A DNA stretch of 64,000 bases from Lysinibacillus macroides (GCF_001281525.1 NZ_LGCI01000010.1:21203-85202), one strand, 5' to 3'. Shown: positions 1 through 9,847, numbered from the stretch's first letter. Notes: generated by a model not told the origin, from the sequence alone. A program made the numbers and translations.

Positions 1-2
1 TT

Positions 3-3000
3 ATTTCAATCCACTCTCTTCATACAAAGAGAGACAAATAGGGTGTTTTTATTTCTTCAAATAAGGAGTATTTCAATCCACTCTCTTCATACAAAGAGAG
101 ACCATCAAAAGCGCCTCGATTAATAATTGAACATGTAATTTCAATCCACTCTCTTCATACAAAGAGAGACCGAAAGCTTGGGCTTAGATGCAGCATTAGC
201 AGATGTAATTTCAATCCACTCTCTTCATACAAAGAGAGACCGAAAGCTTGGGCTTAGATGCAGCATTAGCAGATGTAATTTCAATCCACTCTCTTCATAC
301 AAAGAGAGACCGAGCTGGCTTTACATCTTGCAACAATTGCGAGCAATTTCAATCCACTCTCTTCATACAAAGAGAGACTCAAAAGACCTTTGTATTTTGT
401 TGTGAGCTGGGGGATTTCAATCCACTCTCTTCATACAAAGAGAGACGAGTACAAGTTCCCTAATTATAAAATTCCATTGATTTCAATCCACTCTCTTCAT
501 ACAAAGAGAGACATCTACAATGGGTTTCACAAGAAAAATTTAGTAATTTCAATCCACTCTCTTCATACAAAGAGAGACTACGGCAAACAAGCTAAATCAG
601 ATACGTTTATTAAATTTCAATCCACTCTCTTCATACAAAGAGAGACATGTTTTACGACCATTCCCACGATGACCAGACATTATTTCAATCCACTCTCTTC
701 ATACAAAGAGAGACAACTGCTGGTTAATGTACAAGCCAGCTCTGCATAATTTCAATCCACTCTCTTCATACAAAGAGAGACTAAAAAATTCGACAAACAG
801 TAACAAAATAATAATTTCAATCCACTCTCTTCATACAAAGAGAGACTTTGATGCCAGCAACATAAAAAGAGAAGCACCTATTTCAATCCACTCTCTTCAT
901 ACAAAGAGAGACTTATATATTTCACAGTTCAACACCTCCAAATTCCGATTTCAATCCACTCTCTTCATACAAAGAGAGACAGGGAGTATATGAGATGTCA
1001 ATTCAGGTTGGAATTTCAATCCACTCTCTTCATACAAAGAGAGACTATGACACCTATTAACACAGCAAAAGATGCGGTGGATTTCAATCCACTCTCTTCA
1101 TACAAAGAGAGACGCTGCTTTATTAGGATTGATTGGATAAATAGGCTATTTCAATCCACTCTCTTCATACAAAGAGAGACGAGCAGTTTTTAGCAAATTA
1201 TCAACTCGATATGATTTCAATCCACTCTCTTCATACAAAGAGAGACGCAAGGATATACTTTACAAAACTTATTTGGTTATATTTCAATCCACTCTCTTCA
1301 TACAAAGAGAGACAATCGCCATTGATTACTTTTTCACGTTGTAAATTATTTCAATCCACTCTCTTCATACAAAGAGAGACTTATTTGGTACACCACTCGA
1401 GGACTTAGGGCCATTTCAATCCACTCTCTTCATACAAAGAGAGACAGAGAGGGAATGATTTGAAGGAATCCATTAAAATATTTCAATCCACTCTCTTCAT
1501 ACAAAGAGAGACTTTCGTTTTCTCTTGGATCAATAGGAACATTACCATTTCAATCCACTCTCTTCATACAAAGAGAGACAATACTCATGATAGGGCAACT
1601 TACCATTATCAATTTCAATCCACTCTCTTCATACAAAGAGAGACGTTAATGATACTAAAGAAAAGGCGAGAGCTTGCAATTTCAATCCACTCTCTTCATA
1701 CAAAGAGAGACTACCATAGCAATTGCTGATGCAACAGCCGCAAATATTTCAATCCACTCTCTTCATACAAAGAGAGACACTTAGTGTGTTGCCAGTTGCT
1801 ACTACGCAACCCATTTCAATCCACTCTCTTCATACAAAGAGAGACAACGTATTAGCTCGCGATGATGTATACATTGATATTTCAATCCACTCTCTTCATA
1901 CAAAGAGAGACTATTGTATATATATGGATAGTAAGCACGAATCAAATTTCAATCCACTCTCTTCATACAAAGAGAGACAAATACTCATGATAGGGCAACT
2001 TACCATTATCAATTTCAATCCACTCTCTTCATACAAAGAGAGACAAGGATACCATCTTTATTTTACTGATTTTCAAACATTTCAATCCACTCTCTTCATA
2101 CAAAGAGAGACGAGCAAAACAAAATATAAACTAAGGAGTTGATTGATTTCAATCCACTCTCTTCATACAAAGAGAGACTAACAAAATAGATAAAATACAT
2201 AAATAAAGGGAATTTCAATCCACTCTCTTCATACAAAGAGAGACTCATGCACTGGCGTAGACGTAGCATGATGGGAGCATTTCAATCCACTCTCTTCATA
2301 CAAAGAGAGACCACGTTATTTATCATCGTTTTAAATATCAAGCAAATTTCAATCCACTCTCTTCATACAAAGAGAGACGACTATGATATAAACACTCACG
2401 AGGTCTTTAAAATTTCAATCCACTCTCTTCATACAAAGAGAGACAAAAGACAGTATGCCATTAGATACATTTTTAACAATTTCAATCCACTCTCTTCATA
2501 CAAAGAGAGACATGATTTTATGCGACTTGCCATATGGTACAACTATTTCAATCCACTCTCTTCATACAAAGAGAGACGAAAAATTCTCCTGCTATGAAGG
2601 TGTTAGGTGATCATTTCAATCCACTCTCTTCATACAAAGAGAGACGATGTTCTACTAAGAGATATTAAATATGTAACTGATTTCAATCCACTCTCTTCAT
2701 ACAAAGAGAGACGGTGAGCGTCAAGTGGGAAATCGTTCCTTTTATCATTTCAATCCACTCTCTTCATACAAAGAGAGACGTATTCAGCAAACCAAACAAG
2801 TGGCGAGATGATATTTCAATCCACTCTCTTCATACAAAGAGAGACAGACTTCGCAGCGTGTGGTTTGTTATTCCGTGAATTTCAATCCACTCTCTTCATA
2901 CAAAGAGAGACAGCTGATGGGTAGGATTGATACAAACGATTTGCTGATTTCAATCCACTCTCTTCATACAAAGAGAGACGTCAACATTAACGAGGGTTTA

Positions 3001-4473
3001 ATCAAAGGTATTATTTCAATCCACTCTCTTCATACAAAGAGAGACAATTCGATGATGTCCTCCACAGTATTAGTTGTGATTTCAATCCACTCTCTTCATA
3101 CAAAGAGAGACGACATATATGGTTATTACCTTCTACGAGACGAATTATTTCAATCCACTCTCTTCATACAAAGAGAGACCTACGGCTGTTGTTGAATACT
3201 TAGAGCGTATGAGATTTCAATCCACTCTCTTCATACAAAGAGAGACTAGCTAAACGAGATTTATTTTTATCTTTAGACAATTTCAATCCACTCTCTTCAT
3301 ACAAAGAGAGACCGATAACTGCTTATCAAGATTCGATTCTTAAGATTTCAATCCACTCTCTTCATACAAAGAGAGACACGCAAAGCACGATTCATTTGGT
3401 CTGAGGTTGCAATTTCAATCCACTCTCTTCATACAAAGAGAGACGTTAGCGTTCCCACTGCATTGTAAACATTAAAATAAATTTCAATCCACTCTCTTCA
3501 TACAAAGAGAGACAGATAACAGCATGGGAGCTGTTGCTAGTGGCAAATTTCAATCCACTCTCTTCATACAAAGAGAGACATGCGACATAAAAATATAGGA
3601 AGGTAGGTGATAGCATATTTCAATCCACTCTCTTCATACAAAGAGAGACAAGGACAAGCCAATCCAAAAAATCACACGTCTTATTTCAATCCACTCTCTT
3701 CATACAAAGAGAGACATGGCAAAAGAAATTTCCATGATTCAGCGTAATATTTCAATCCACTCTCTTCATACAAAGAGAGACTTTAGATTTAATGATGTAC
3801 ATGGTTTAACAGTTATTTCAATCCACTCTCTTCATACAAAGAGAGACTTTTGGCGCATTATAAAGCCATACACGTCCCTCATTTCAATCCACTCTCTTCA
3901 TACAAAGAGAGACCTATCATTGTCGTACTATCTTTCAGATCGTAATTTATTTCAATCCACTCTCTTCATACAAAGAGAGACTATTTTCTCCCTCATCACT
4001 ACGAGACTCACGACCAATTTCAATCCACTCTCTTCATACAAAGAGAGACACAAACATTCAAACAGTGGAAGTTGCAAAAAATGATTTCAATCCACTCTCT
4101 TCATACAAAGAGAGACAGGTAGTATGCGAATTGATAGCTTGCAACAACAGATTTCAATCCACTCTCTTCATACAAAGAGAGACCAAGAGCGTGTAGCCCA
4201 CGAATAGACGGTTATAGGGATTTCAATCCACTCTCTTCATACAAAGAGAGACCGGTGTTGTGGATGGCGTAATAAATAAAGCAAAATTTCAATCCACTCT
4301 CTTCATACAAAGAGAGACGTCGTTTTGATGGTCTAACACTGTTGTGGTTGTGATTTCAATCCACTCTCTTCATACAAAGAGAGACTCTCTTCATACAAAG
4401 AGAGACCAATATTTGTGCGACTAAGTGCAGTAATTGTTGTACAAAGAGAGACTCTCTTCATACAAAGAGAGAC
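3..4473 (-). CRISPR. Large type I-C-like CRISPR array (66 full repeats plus one truncated)
   Basis: Sixty-six copies of a 33-bp repeat occur every 65-70 bp, the first at 3-35 and the last full one at 4353-4385; I saw no substitutions among them by eye. Spacers are 32-37 bp. On the minus strand each repeat starts GTCTCTCTTTG, contains a CTCTCTT/AAGAGAG stem, and ends GTGGATTGAAAT, the 3' end typical of type I-C repeats, so crRNAs should be read leftward with the leader on the right. The first two bases of the window look like the tail of a further spacer and the left end is not degenerate, so the array probably continues beyond the edge. Two adjacent spacers are identical (171-207 and 241-277). 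Another protospacer occurs twice (1580-1611 and 1979-2011). An abnormal truncated repeat closes the right end. No cas genes are in the window. The type assignment rests on the repeat only. Confidence 0.97.
4353..4473 (-). repeat. Expanded first repeat (54 bp), 33-nt spacer and truncated leader-end repeat (34 bp)
   Basis: The last full repeat (4353-4385) is followed directly by a second copy of its 21-bp stem-loop part (4386-4406), making a 54-bp expanded repeat. Then come a spacer-length 33-nt segment (4407-4439) and a 34-bp element (4440-4473) bordering the leader. Read on the minus strand, this leader-most 34-bp element is identical to the first 34 nt of the 54-bp repeat and lacks the 3' part ending GTGGATTGAAAT. 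The simplest reading is slippage that expanded the first repeat, followed by one spacer acquisition in which only a fixed repeat length was copied. A crRNA from the 4407-4439 spacer would lack the normal 5' handle. Confidence 0.85.
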
Positions 4474-4640
4474 TGTGAAAAGCAATATAAAAATAATATT
4501 TATAATTGATTTTCATTATAAAATAAATCTATAAGGTCATAATAACCTAAGCTTCCTTCCATTTCAATGGAAAATTGGTTGTTTTATAGGTGCGAATCTC
4601 CCTGGGGAATCATGTTTGCTTCACATTCGCACCTACTAGT
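4474..4640 (-). promoter_or_regulatory. CRISPR leader with conserved-looking hairpin
   Basis: The AT-rich stretch directly right of the array lies on the side where a type I-C leader is expected. It contains a hairpin with perfect 10-bp arms (AGGTGCGAAT at 4588-4597 and its complement at 4625-4634), and a TTCCATT/AATGGAA inverted repeat around 4558-4573 that also contains the repeat-like motif ATTTCAAT. On the minus strand a TATAAT-like box near 4519 could serve the pre-crRNA promoter, but no strong -35 box is obvious. From memory, a GGTGCGAA...TTCGCACC hairpin recurs in type I-C leaders of Bacilli; this was not checked by alignment. From 4641 to 4855 I see no gene; a 60-codon Cys-rich reading frame at 4567-4749 overlaps the hairpin and is probably spurious. 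Confidence 0.6.
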
Positions 4641-4855
4641 TAACAAAGAGGCTTACACTATAAAAACTAGCATTCACGATTCCGGTACTTGTGCTTGCGG
4701 CTGTTGTGAAATGTGTGTATACCCTGTTTATTTAATTGCTCAACATTGAAACCTGAAATTCCTTTTGGTAATCACAACCCATTACCCCTTTATATTATCC
4801 CGATCACAGCACCTGCTCTATCCATAGCTAGAAACTTTTTCATTAAAATAAAAAC

Positions 4856-5470
4856 TTGAATCGAAATCATAACTTGCTGAGTCTAATAGCTGTAAAGGAG
4901 GCGATTTTCATTACAACAACACAACAATCATTAGTGGTCCTCGCTCAACATGGCGATGAGGAGGCATTTTACCAGCTAATTGAGCAGGAACAGCATAAGC
5001 TTTATCGTATGGCCTATGTTTATGTACAAAATGAAAATGATGCCATAGAAGTTTTTCAGCAAACGATTATTCGTGCTTATGAGGGCTTGCCACAATTAAA
5101 GGAGCCTCGCTATTTTGCCACCTGGCTCACCCGCATTATGATCAATTGCTGTAAAACATATATGGCTAAGAAAAATACCATTCAGCTTGTTGAACCACAG
5201 TCCTTAGCAGATTTAAACAGTACATCCCCTACATATATCGAGGAAGAACTAGATTTATGGCAGGCACTCTGTCAGCTTGAGGACAAGTATAAAACCGTAC
5301 TCCTGCTGCGTTTTTATCAGGATTACTCTGTAAAAGATATTGCTGTGATCCTGCAATGTCCTGAGGGTACTGTAAAAACACATATTCGCCGTGGTTTACA
5401 AGCATTACGACAACAATTAAAGGGGGCATATCTCGATGAGTGGGTTCAATCCGCTGAAAGAAGTCATTAA
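4856..5470 (+). CDS. ECF-type RNA polymerase sigma factor
   Basis: Sigma-70 family protein of the short extracytoplasmic-function class, which would redirect RNA polymerase to a small regulon. Region 2 is seen at about residues 30-100 (EAFYQLIEQEQHKLYRMAY, then a DAIEVFQQTIIRAY segment and ATWLTRIMIN). Region 4 lies at about residues 145-190 (YKTVLLLRFYQDYSVKDIA, then a helix-turn-helix ending EGTVKTHIRRGLQALR). The TTG at 4856 has no good ribosome binding site. A strong AAAGGAGG at 4894-4901 points instead to initiation at the in-frame ATT at 4910, a rare start codon. The last 35 bp overlap the following ABC ATPase gene, so sigma factor and transporter are probably one operon. No separate anti-sigma gene is present, which is unusual for ECF factors. 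Confidence 0.9.
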   Translation: MNRNHNLLSLIAVKEAIFITTTQQSLVVLAQHGDEEAFYQLIEQEQHKLYRMAYVYVQNENDAIEVFQQTIIRAYEGLPQLKEPRYFATWLTRIMINCCKTYMAKKNTIQLVEPQSLADLNSTSPTYIEEELDLWQALCQLEDKYKTVLLLRFYQDYSVKDIAVILQCPEGTVKTHIRRGLQALRQQLKGAYLDEWVQSAERSH

Positions 5471-6248
5471 TGCAATTCCCATCCCTGAAGGACGTTTAAC
5501 AGAGGTATTACGTGTTGAAGGGATGTCCAAAATTTATCAGCAAAAGCATCATACCGTAAACGCCTTAAAAAATATCCATTGCACCATTTATCAAGGGGAG
5601 ATGGTGGCGATCATGGGGACAAGTGGCTCTGGAAAAAGCACCTTGCTTAATATGATCAGTGCCATTGATGAGCCAACAGACGGGGCATTATTTTTATTTG
5701 GCAAGGAAGCTCAGGCTATTTATCAAGAGCCAAATGCATCGCAATTCCGAAAAGAAAATATCGGCTTTATCTTCCAATCCTTTCATCTATTAAAGGACTT
5801 GTCGGTGGAAGATAATATTGCGCTGCCCCTTATTTTAAATAATGTGGCTAGCAAAGATATTAAGCTACGTGTGCAGCAGATGATGGAACAATTAGCGATT
5901 GCCGCTTGGGCGAAGCATCGACCACATGAGCTATCGGGTGGACAAAAGCAGCGTGTCGCCATTGCACGTGCATTGATTGCCAACCCACCTATTTTGCTGG
6001 CAGATGAGCCGACAGGGGCATTGGATGTCAATACAACAGATGAGATTTTAGCACTGCTTGTCGATTTGCAACAAAAGAACCAGCAAACAATTTTACTCGT
6101 TACACATGACCCTTATGTGGCGATCTATGCCAATCGGGTATTGTTCTTCCATGATGGGGCGATTGTGGATTCCTATCAAAACCAGCAAAATAAAGAGGAT
6201 TTGGATTGTATTTTAATGAAATTTAAGCAAATTACGAGGGGTGATTGA
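5436..6248 (+). CDS. ABC transporter ATP-binding protein, MacB/LolD type
   Basis: Cytoplasmic ATPase (270 aa) that should pair with the FtsX-like permease encoded next. Visible motifs are Walker [10 protein letters not shown] (about residues 62-70), signature [15 protein letters not shown], Walker [13 protein letters not shown], and a switch histidine in VTHDP. This order and spacing are typical of the MacB/LolD/FtsE group, which drives mechanotransmission or substrate export without the transporter itself lining a channel. The ATG at 5436 follows AAAGGGGGC with good spacing and sits inside the end of the sigma factor gene, suggesting translational coupling. About 25 residues precede the usual beginning of the domain. 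This extension ([19 protein letters not shown]) resembles the N-terminus of some anti-sigma proteins and may be a relic of one. Confidence 0.93.
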   Translation: MSGFNPLKEVINAIPIPEGRLTEVLRVEGMSKIYQQKHHTVNALKNIHCTIYQGEMVAIMGTSGSGKSTLLNMISAIDEPTDGALFLFGKEAQAIYQEPNASQFRKENIGFIFQSFHLLKDLSVEDNIALPLILNNVASKDIKLRVQQMMEQLAIAAWAKHRPHELSGGQKQRVAIARALIANPPILLADEPTGALDVNTTDEILALLVDLQQKNQQTILLVTHDPYVAIYANRVLFFHDGAIVDSYQNQQNKEDLDCILMKFKQITRGD

Positions 6249-6250
6249 TA

Positions 6251-8713
6251 TTGTTTACGATGCGTACCATTGCCATGAAGCTTTTTCGTGCTGCTTGGGC
6301 AAATGTCCTAATGAGTATTAGTATTATCACAATCTCAATTTGCCTTGTGATGACGATGACTGTCTACATTTGGAATGCCAATAGCCAAATGAAGGCTGAT
6401 ATCCAAGCACTGTATGGGGAAATGGATTTAATGGTCGGTTATAATCCCGATCAAGCCAAGCTGTTAACCACACAACAAGTAGAAGATTTTTCTACCTTAG
6501 CAGGCGTCACACAAGTGTCCAGTATATCTTTAGCTCATACAACAGTTGAACAAGAAAAGAATATCGTTTTTTATACCGTTGGCGTCGAAAATGATGACCT
6601 TGTCAAAAGTCGCTACCATTTTGAGGTAAATCTTGGTCCTAAGGATGCGATTCTTTCTGAAAATGTTGCACGTATTTTCAATAAACGTGTGGGAGACTCC
6701 ATTCATATTCAGTCAGAGAATTTTATTGTCCAAGAAATTTTACCAACTATCAAGGGCACTGACAGTCCTAATATTATCTTGTTGTCTAATGATATTGTGA
6801 AAAAATGGATGAATAATAGTCAACCACAAACTGCGGGGATATTTACACTCATCAAAACAGATGAGGGGCGTGCCAAGGTAGTAGGCGCAGAAATCAAACA
6901 GCTCGATAAAACATTGCGTGTAGATATCATGAATGATTATGATTTAATTAAAACAAATTTACAGAGCTTAATGGTTTTTATGATTGTGCTTTCTGTTTTT
7001 ATTTTACTCATTTCAAGTGTTTTATTGCTGTCCACCTTCCAGCTCTTATTCTATAAAATGAAAGAGCAGCTCATGATTTTACGAGCTCTTGGGGCATCAG
7101 TGCAACAAGTTGGGCGTATTGTTAAGCTGCAATTATCACTTATTATTAGCTTTGGTGTTATGCTTGGAACAACGATGAGCCTTCTGGTAATAAAAATCTG
7201 GCTACCACAATTAATTAGCCTTTTACATTTACCAGATGCTAGAACGGAACTGCCTATTGTCTTTGTACTAGTGATTGCCCTTTCCAGCTTGTTAATTCTT
7301 CAGGCGCTGACACAATGGCAAGTAGCGAAAAGCTCCAGACTGCTGCCATTACAAATCGCTTCAGACAATGAAAACTTGCAGCTACGTTGGACAAAGTGGA
7401 AAACGATTATGGTCAGTATCATAAGTGTGATCGCCTTCCTATTATTTTGGCAGGCACAATTAGTAGGAACAGGAAGTGGTCAAGGTGCACTATTTATTTT
7501 AATCGGTTCATTACTTGTCTGTGGGATTTTACTACTATTAATCCCCTACCTGTTTAAAGCCATTCTTTATATAGCTTTAAAGCCGATTCGGAAGGTACTT
7601 GGCAAAGAAGCCTATTTAGCGTGCCAGCAACTTATGCCACAAGTACGCAAAAATATGCCGATTGTACTCAGCATTATTGGCTTAATGGTCATTTTAACCT
7701 TTGGTAGCTCATTAATGAAAACCTTACAGCACAACGAACTTGCCTACACGGAATCGCAATATGATACAGCTATAAAAATTAAGAATGAACTAGATGACCC
7801 AACCCTTACGCCCACAATTTTACAGGAAATCGAAGCATTGCCAAGCGTGCAATATGCTTATGCACAAGGGAATAATACGTATATTGCGCTACAACTCGGA
7901 CAAAAATGGCTACCAGAGAATTATACAACGATCAATATTGAGAAATTAGTACAAATGGGAAAGCTGTCAAAAATCGAGGGCAATTTGCAGGATGGACTTA
8001 TAGTAACACAGAGCTTTGCACATCATCATCATTTATCGGTTGGTGATCGTGTCACGATTGGCTCCTACGATTTTGATGCCCAGCAGGATAGGCCTACTGG
8101 CGAATTACAGATTATCGGGATTATTGATGCACCTATTCATCATGCTGATTTAATTGTTGATTGGTCATCCTTCCTCACTGCTCGGGATTACACAATCATT
8201 GAAGACATTATGGTTGAAACAGCTAACCCTGACAAAGCTTTGGCTGATTTAGCATTCTTAAAAGAGCGCTGGCCAGCCTTGAAATTTACAGATAAAGCAA
8301 CGATGATTGAGCAATCCAATGAAATGCTCTTCCAGCGCTGGAGCCTATTTGTTGGTGTCTTTGTGATTTTAATTGCGGCGACTTGCCTTGGTGTTTTGCA
8401 AACATTGTTGCATACGATTTATACAAAGCGCAGCGATTACGCCATTCAACGATTAATTGGCTTATCACCAAATGGTTTAATGAAGCTGATCTTGACACAA
8501 GTCCTATCGTTTGTACTCTATGGTCTTACGGTCGGCACATTTATCGGGTTAGTTTTAACGACAATGCTAGGCTTTATTGAGAAAGTATCCTATGACTTCT
8601 TGACATTAGGCATTACAAGCATCGCCTTTCTAGCTGCGACACTGATCGTCTTTGCCCTACAAGGCTATTGGATTAGTCGCAAAAAGCTTGCCCATGAAAT
8701 GATCGACATGTAA
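6251..8713 (+). CDS. Large FtsX/MacB-type ABC permease
   Basis: About 820-residue membrane protein and partner of the preceding ATPase. One N-terminal transmembrane helix (about residues 22-45) is followed by an extracytoplasmic MacB-type domain. Three helices follow near residues 243-365, two more around 385-440, a second extracytoplasmic domain at about 500-690, and a last block of three helices at 695-810. This duplicated FtsX arrangement is shared by BceB-like and lipoprotein- or peptide-related exporters; the substrate cannot be told. The reading frame is open from a TTG at 6245 overlapping the stop of the ATPase gene. The ribosome binding site GAGGGGTG at 6235-6242 best fits TTG at 6251, with ATG at 6260 as an alternative. 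The sigma factor upstream suggests envelope-stress-dependent expression. Confidence 0.9.
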   Translation: MFTMRTIAMKLFRAAWANVLMSISIITISICLVMTMTVYIWNANSQMKADIQALYGEMDLMVGYNPDQAKLLTTQQVEDFSTLAGVTQVSSISLAHTTVEQEKNIVFYTVGVENDDLVKSRYHFEVNLGPKDAILSENVARIFNKRVGDSIHIQSENFIVQEILPTIKGTDSPNIILLSNDIVKKWMNNSQPQTAGIFTLIKTDEGRAKVVGAEIKQLDKTLRVDIMNDYDLIKTNLQSLMVFMIVLSVFILLISSVLLLSTFQLLFYKMKEQLMILRALGASVQQVGRIVKLQLSLIISFGVMLGTTMSLLVIKIWLPQLISLLHLPDARTELPIVFVLVIALSSLLILQALTQWQVAKSSRLLPLQIASDNENLQLRWTKWKTIMVSIISVIAFLLFWQAQLVGTGSGQGALFILIGSLLVCGILLLLIPYLFKAILYIALKPIRKVLGKEAYLACQQLMPQVRKNMPIVLSIIGLMVILTFGSSLMKTLQHNELAYTESQYDTAIKIKNELDDPTLTPTILQEIEALPSVQYAYAQGNNTYIALQLGQKWLPENYTTINIEKLVQMGKLSKIEGNLQDGLIVTQSFAHHHHLSVGDRVTIGSYDFDAQQDRPTGELQIIGIIDAPIHHADLIVDWSSFLTARDYTIIEDIMVETANPDKALADLAFLKERWPALKFTDKATMIEQSNEMLFQRWSLFVGVFVILIAATCLGVLQTLLHTIYTKRSDYAIQRLIGLSPNGLMKLILTQVLSFVLYGLTVGTFIGLVLTTMLGFIEKVSYDFLTLGITSIAFLAATLIVFALQGYWISRKKLAHEMIDM

Positions 8714-8717
8714 TAAA

Positions 8718-8745
8718 AGCAGCCTCCTCCATAGAGGGGGCTGTT
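8718..8745 (+). terminator. Rho-independent terminator after the sigma/ABC operon
   Basis: A GC-rich hairpin (CAGCC-CCTC arm, ATA loop, GAGGGGGCTG arm) begins a few bases after the permease stop codon. The T-tract is weak, so efficiency is uncertain. Confidence 0.6.
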
Positions 8746-8774
8746 ACCTTTGATAGTTATTGCTAAACATATAC

Positions 8775-8837
8775 GTTTTATTGCCCAACTTTTATGTTTT
8801 ATCGCCTAAATTATGTGTTTTATTACCCAACTTTTTT
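8775..8837. repeat. Three 21-bp tandem units
   Basis: Three consecutive 21-bp units start at 8775, 8796 and 8817, each beginning GTTTTAT followed by a GCCCAACTTTT-like core; the middle one is diverged. A single related unit occurs upstream of the DHFR-like gene at 49604-49624. They lie between the permease terminator and the tubby-like gene and do not encode anything. Confidence 0.6.
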
Positions 8838-8839
8838 CT

Positions 8840-9364
8840 TTATGCCCCAATAAACAATACAGCCTGTCCAATTGCAATAAAAAATGCTTCGTGCTGAATA
8901 GGGCTGCTATCCTCGATTTCTAGCGTAATCGCAAAATAGGTTTCATAAAAAATTGCCTGCCAGCGGGCTATTGGTTGATCCTCCACTGTAAAAACAGACC
9001 AGCCCTCCATTTCCTTGTTTAGCTTGATCTGCTGCGCTCCGTCGGTAATCAATAAATCAGGAATCATAATTTGCCAGCCATCATAGGCAATCGTGTAGTT
9101 CTTGCCTGTGACGAAATCCTTACCTTGGAAATGGACACGACCACGACGCGTTACTTTTTTACAGCTAAAAAGAGGCTGCCCCTGGATATCCTTTACATCA
9201 AAGCGCACAAAATAACGATAGTCCATTGTGCGATCAAACGCTTTTTTTAGTGCATTCGTGTAAATGCGCTGCACTGTCGATGATACTTGCCCTGCTTCAT
9301 TGAGGATGTCGATAACCTCTGTGGACTCGATTGCTGCGGGCTGCTTGTATGTATATGTTTTCAC
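8840..9364 (-). CDS. Tubby C-terminal-domain-like (LURP-one type) protein
   Basis: 174-residue soluble protein without signal peptide or membrane helix. It is built of beta-strand-like stretches with recurring aromatic and charged residues, such as YFVRFDVKDIQGQPLFSCKK, then HFQGKDFVTGKNYTIAYDG, and a C-terminal hydrophobic stretch AFFIAIGQAVLFIGA. Length and pattern fit the bacterial tubby-like/LURP-one (YxjI-type) fold, whose bacterial role is not established. It is read alone, facing the ABC operon. Start ATG at 9364 follows AGAAGGAGCGAAGG. The family call is from pattern recognition only. Confidence 0.65.
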   Translation of the reverse strand: MKTYTYKQPAAIESTEVIDILNEAGQVSSTVQRIYTNALKKAFDRTMDYRYFVRFDVKDIQGQPLFSCKKVTRRGRVHFQGKDFVTGKNYTIAYDGWQIMIPDLLITDGAQQIKLNKEMEGWSVFTVEDQPIARWQAIFYETYFAITLEIEDSSPIQHEAFFIAIGQAVLFIGA

Positions 9365-9405
9365 TACCTTCGCTCCTTCTCACCATTACGTTCTTTAAAT
9401 TATCA

Positions 9406-9451
9406 TAATAGCATAAAAATAGGCTAGTCAAAGTTCTCACTTTAACTAGCC
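9406..9451 (-). terminator. Terminator-like hairpin in the left 46-bp direct repeat
   Basis: A GGCTAGT...ACTAGCC hairpin (9422-9451) is followed on the minus strand by a TATTTTTATG run, as in a rho-independent terminator. The whole 46-bp segment is repeated exactly at 15599-15644, where it ends a copper-amine-oxidase-N gene. Here no intact gene precedes it: 9452-9527 shows only a short coding-like remnant. Confidence 0.6.
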
Positions 9452-9548
9452 CTATTTGATAATCCCCATCTTTCATCGTGACAAAGCCATGGTTCGGAGA
9501 AAATTGCTGATAGCTGTTGAAAAACATTCTTATTAGAGCTAATAATGT

Positions 9549-9814
9549 TCATTCAATCCCCACTAGGTTCATATCGAAATTTTTACTTTCAAAGGTCTCT
9601 CTTAATTTTTCTTTTTCATATTTTAATAACAATTGCTCTAAATTCATCTCTATAGATAGTAATATCTTTTTCGCTAACTGCATTTACATAAGAATACGCT
9701 TTAGTAATTTTTGTTCTTAATCAGTTTACCTAATAAAGAGCGTATTATTCTAGCTTTTATAGGATACATTTTATTTGGTGAAGAGCCATTTATTAATACT
9801 TGTCCCATTTTCAT
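9549..9814 (-). pseudogene. Frameshifted small-gene remnant
   Basis: On the minus strand three short coding-like stretches follow one another in different frames. The first begins MGQVLINGSSPNKMYPIKAR and ends near 9704. A middle piece reads SYVNAVSEKDITIYRDE. A last piece beginning MNLEQLLLKYEKEKLRETF stops at 9549. Together they could be one protein of about 88 residues broken by two frameshifts. I do not recognise the family. The stretch 9452-9847 otherwise holds nothing I can support. Confidence 0.3.
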
Positions 9815-9847
9815 GCCTAAAATCAAAATCTAGTTTATTTATTAGAA

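Noticed and set aside
178-4084. Many short open frames with repeated IHSLHTKRD or FNPLSSYKER peptides
   Set aside because: They are translations of the CRISPR repeats and spacers; no independent coding evidence.
4567-4749. 60-codon Cys-rich frame right of the array
   Set aside because: It overlaps the leader hairpin, has no ribosome binding site, and has no recognisable homology; more likely part of the leader.
9452-9527. Coding-like piece on the minus strand (QQFSPNHGFVTMKDGDYQI)
   Set aside because: Too short and without start, family or intact stop before the hairpin; it may be the tail of a deleted gene but is not supportable as a feature.
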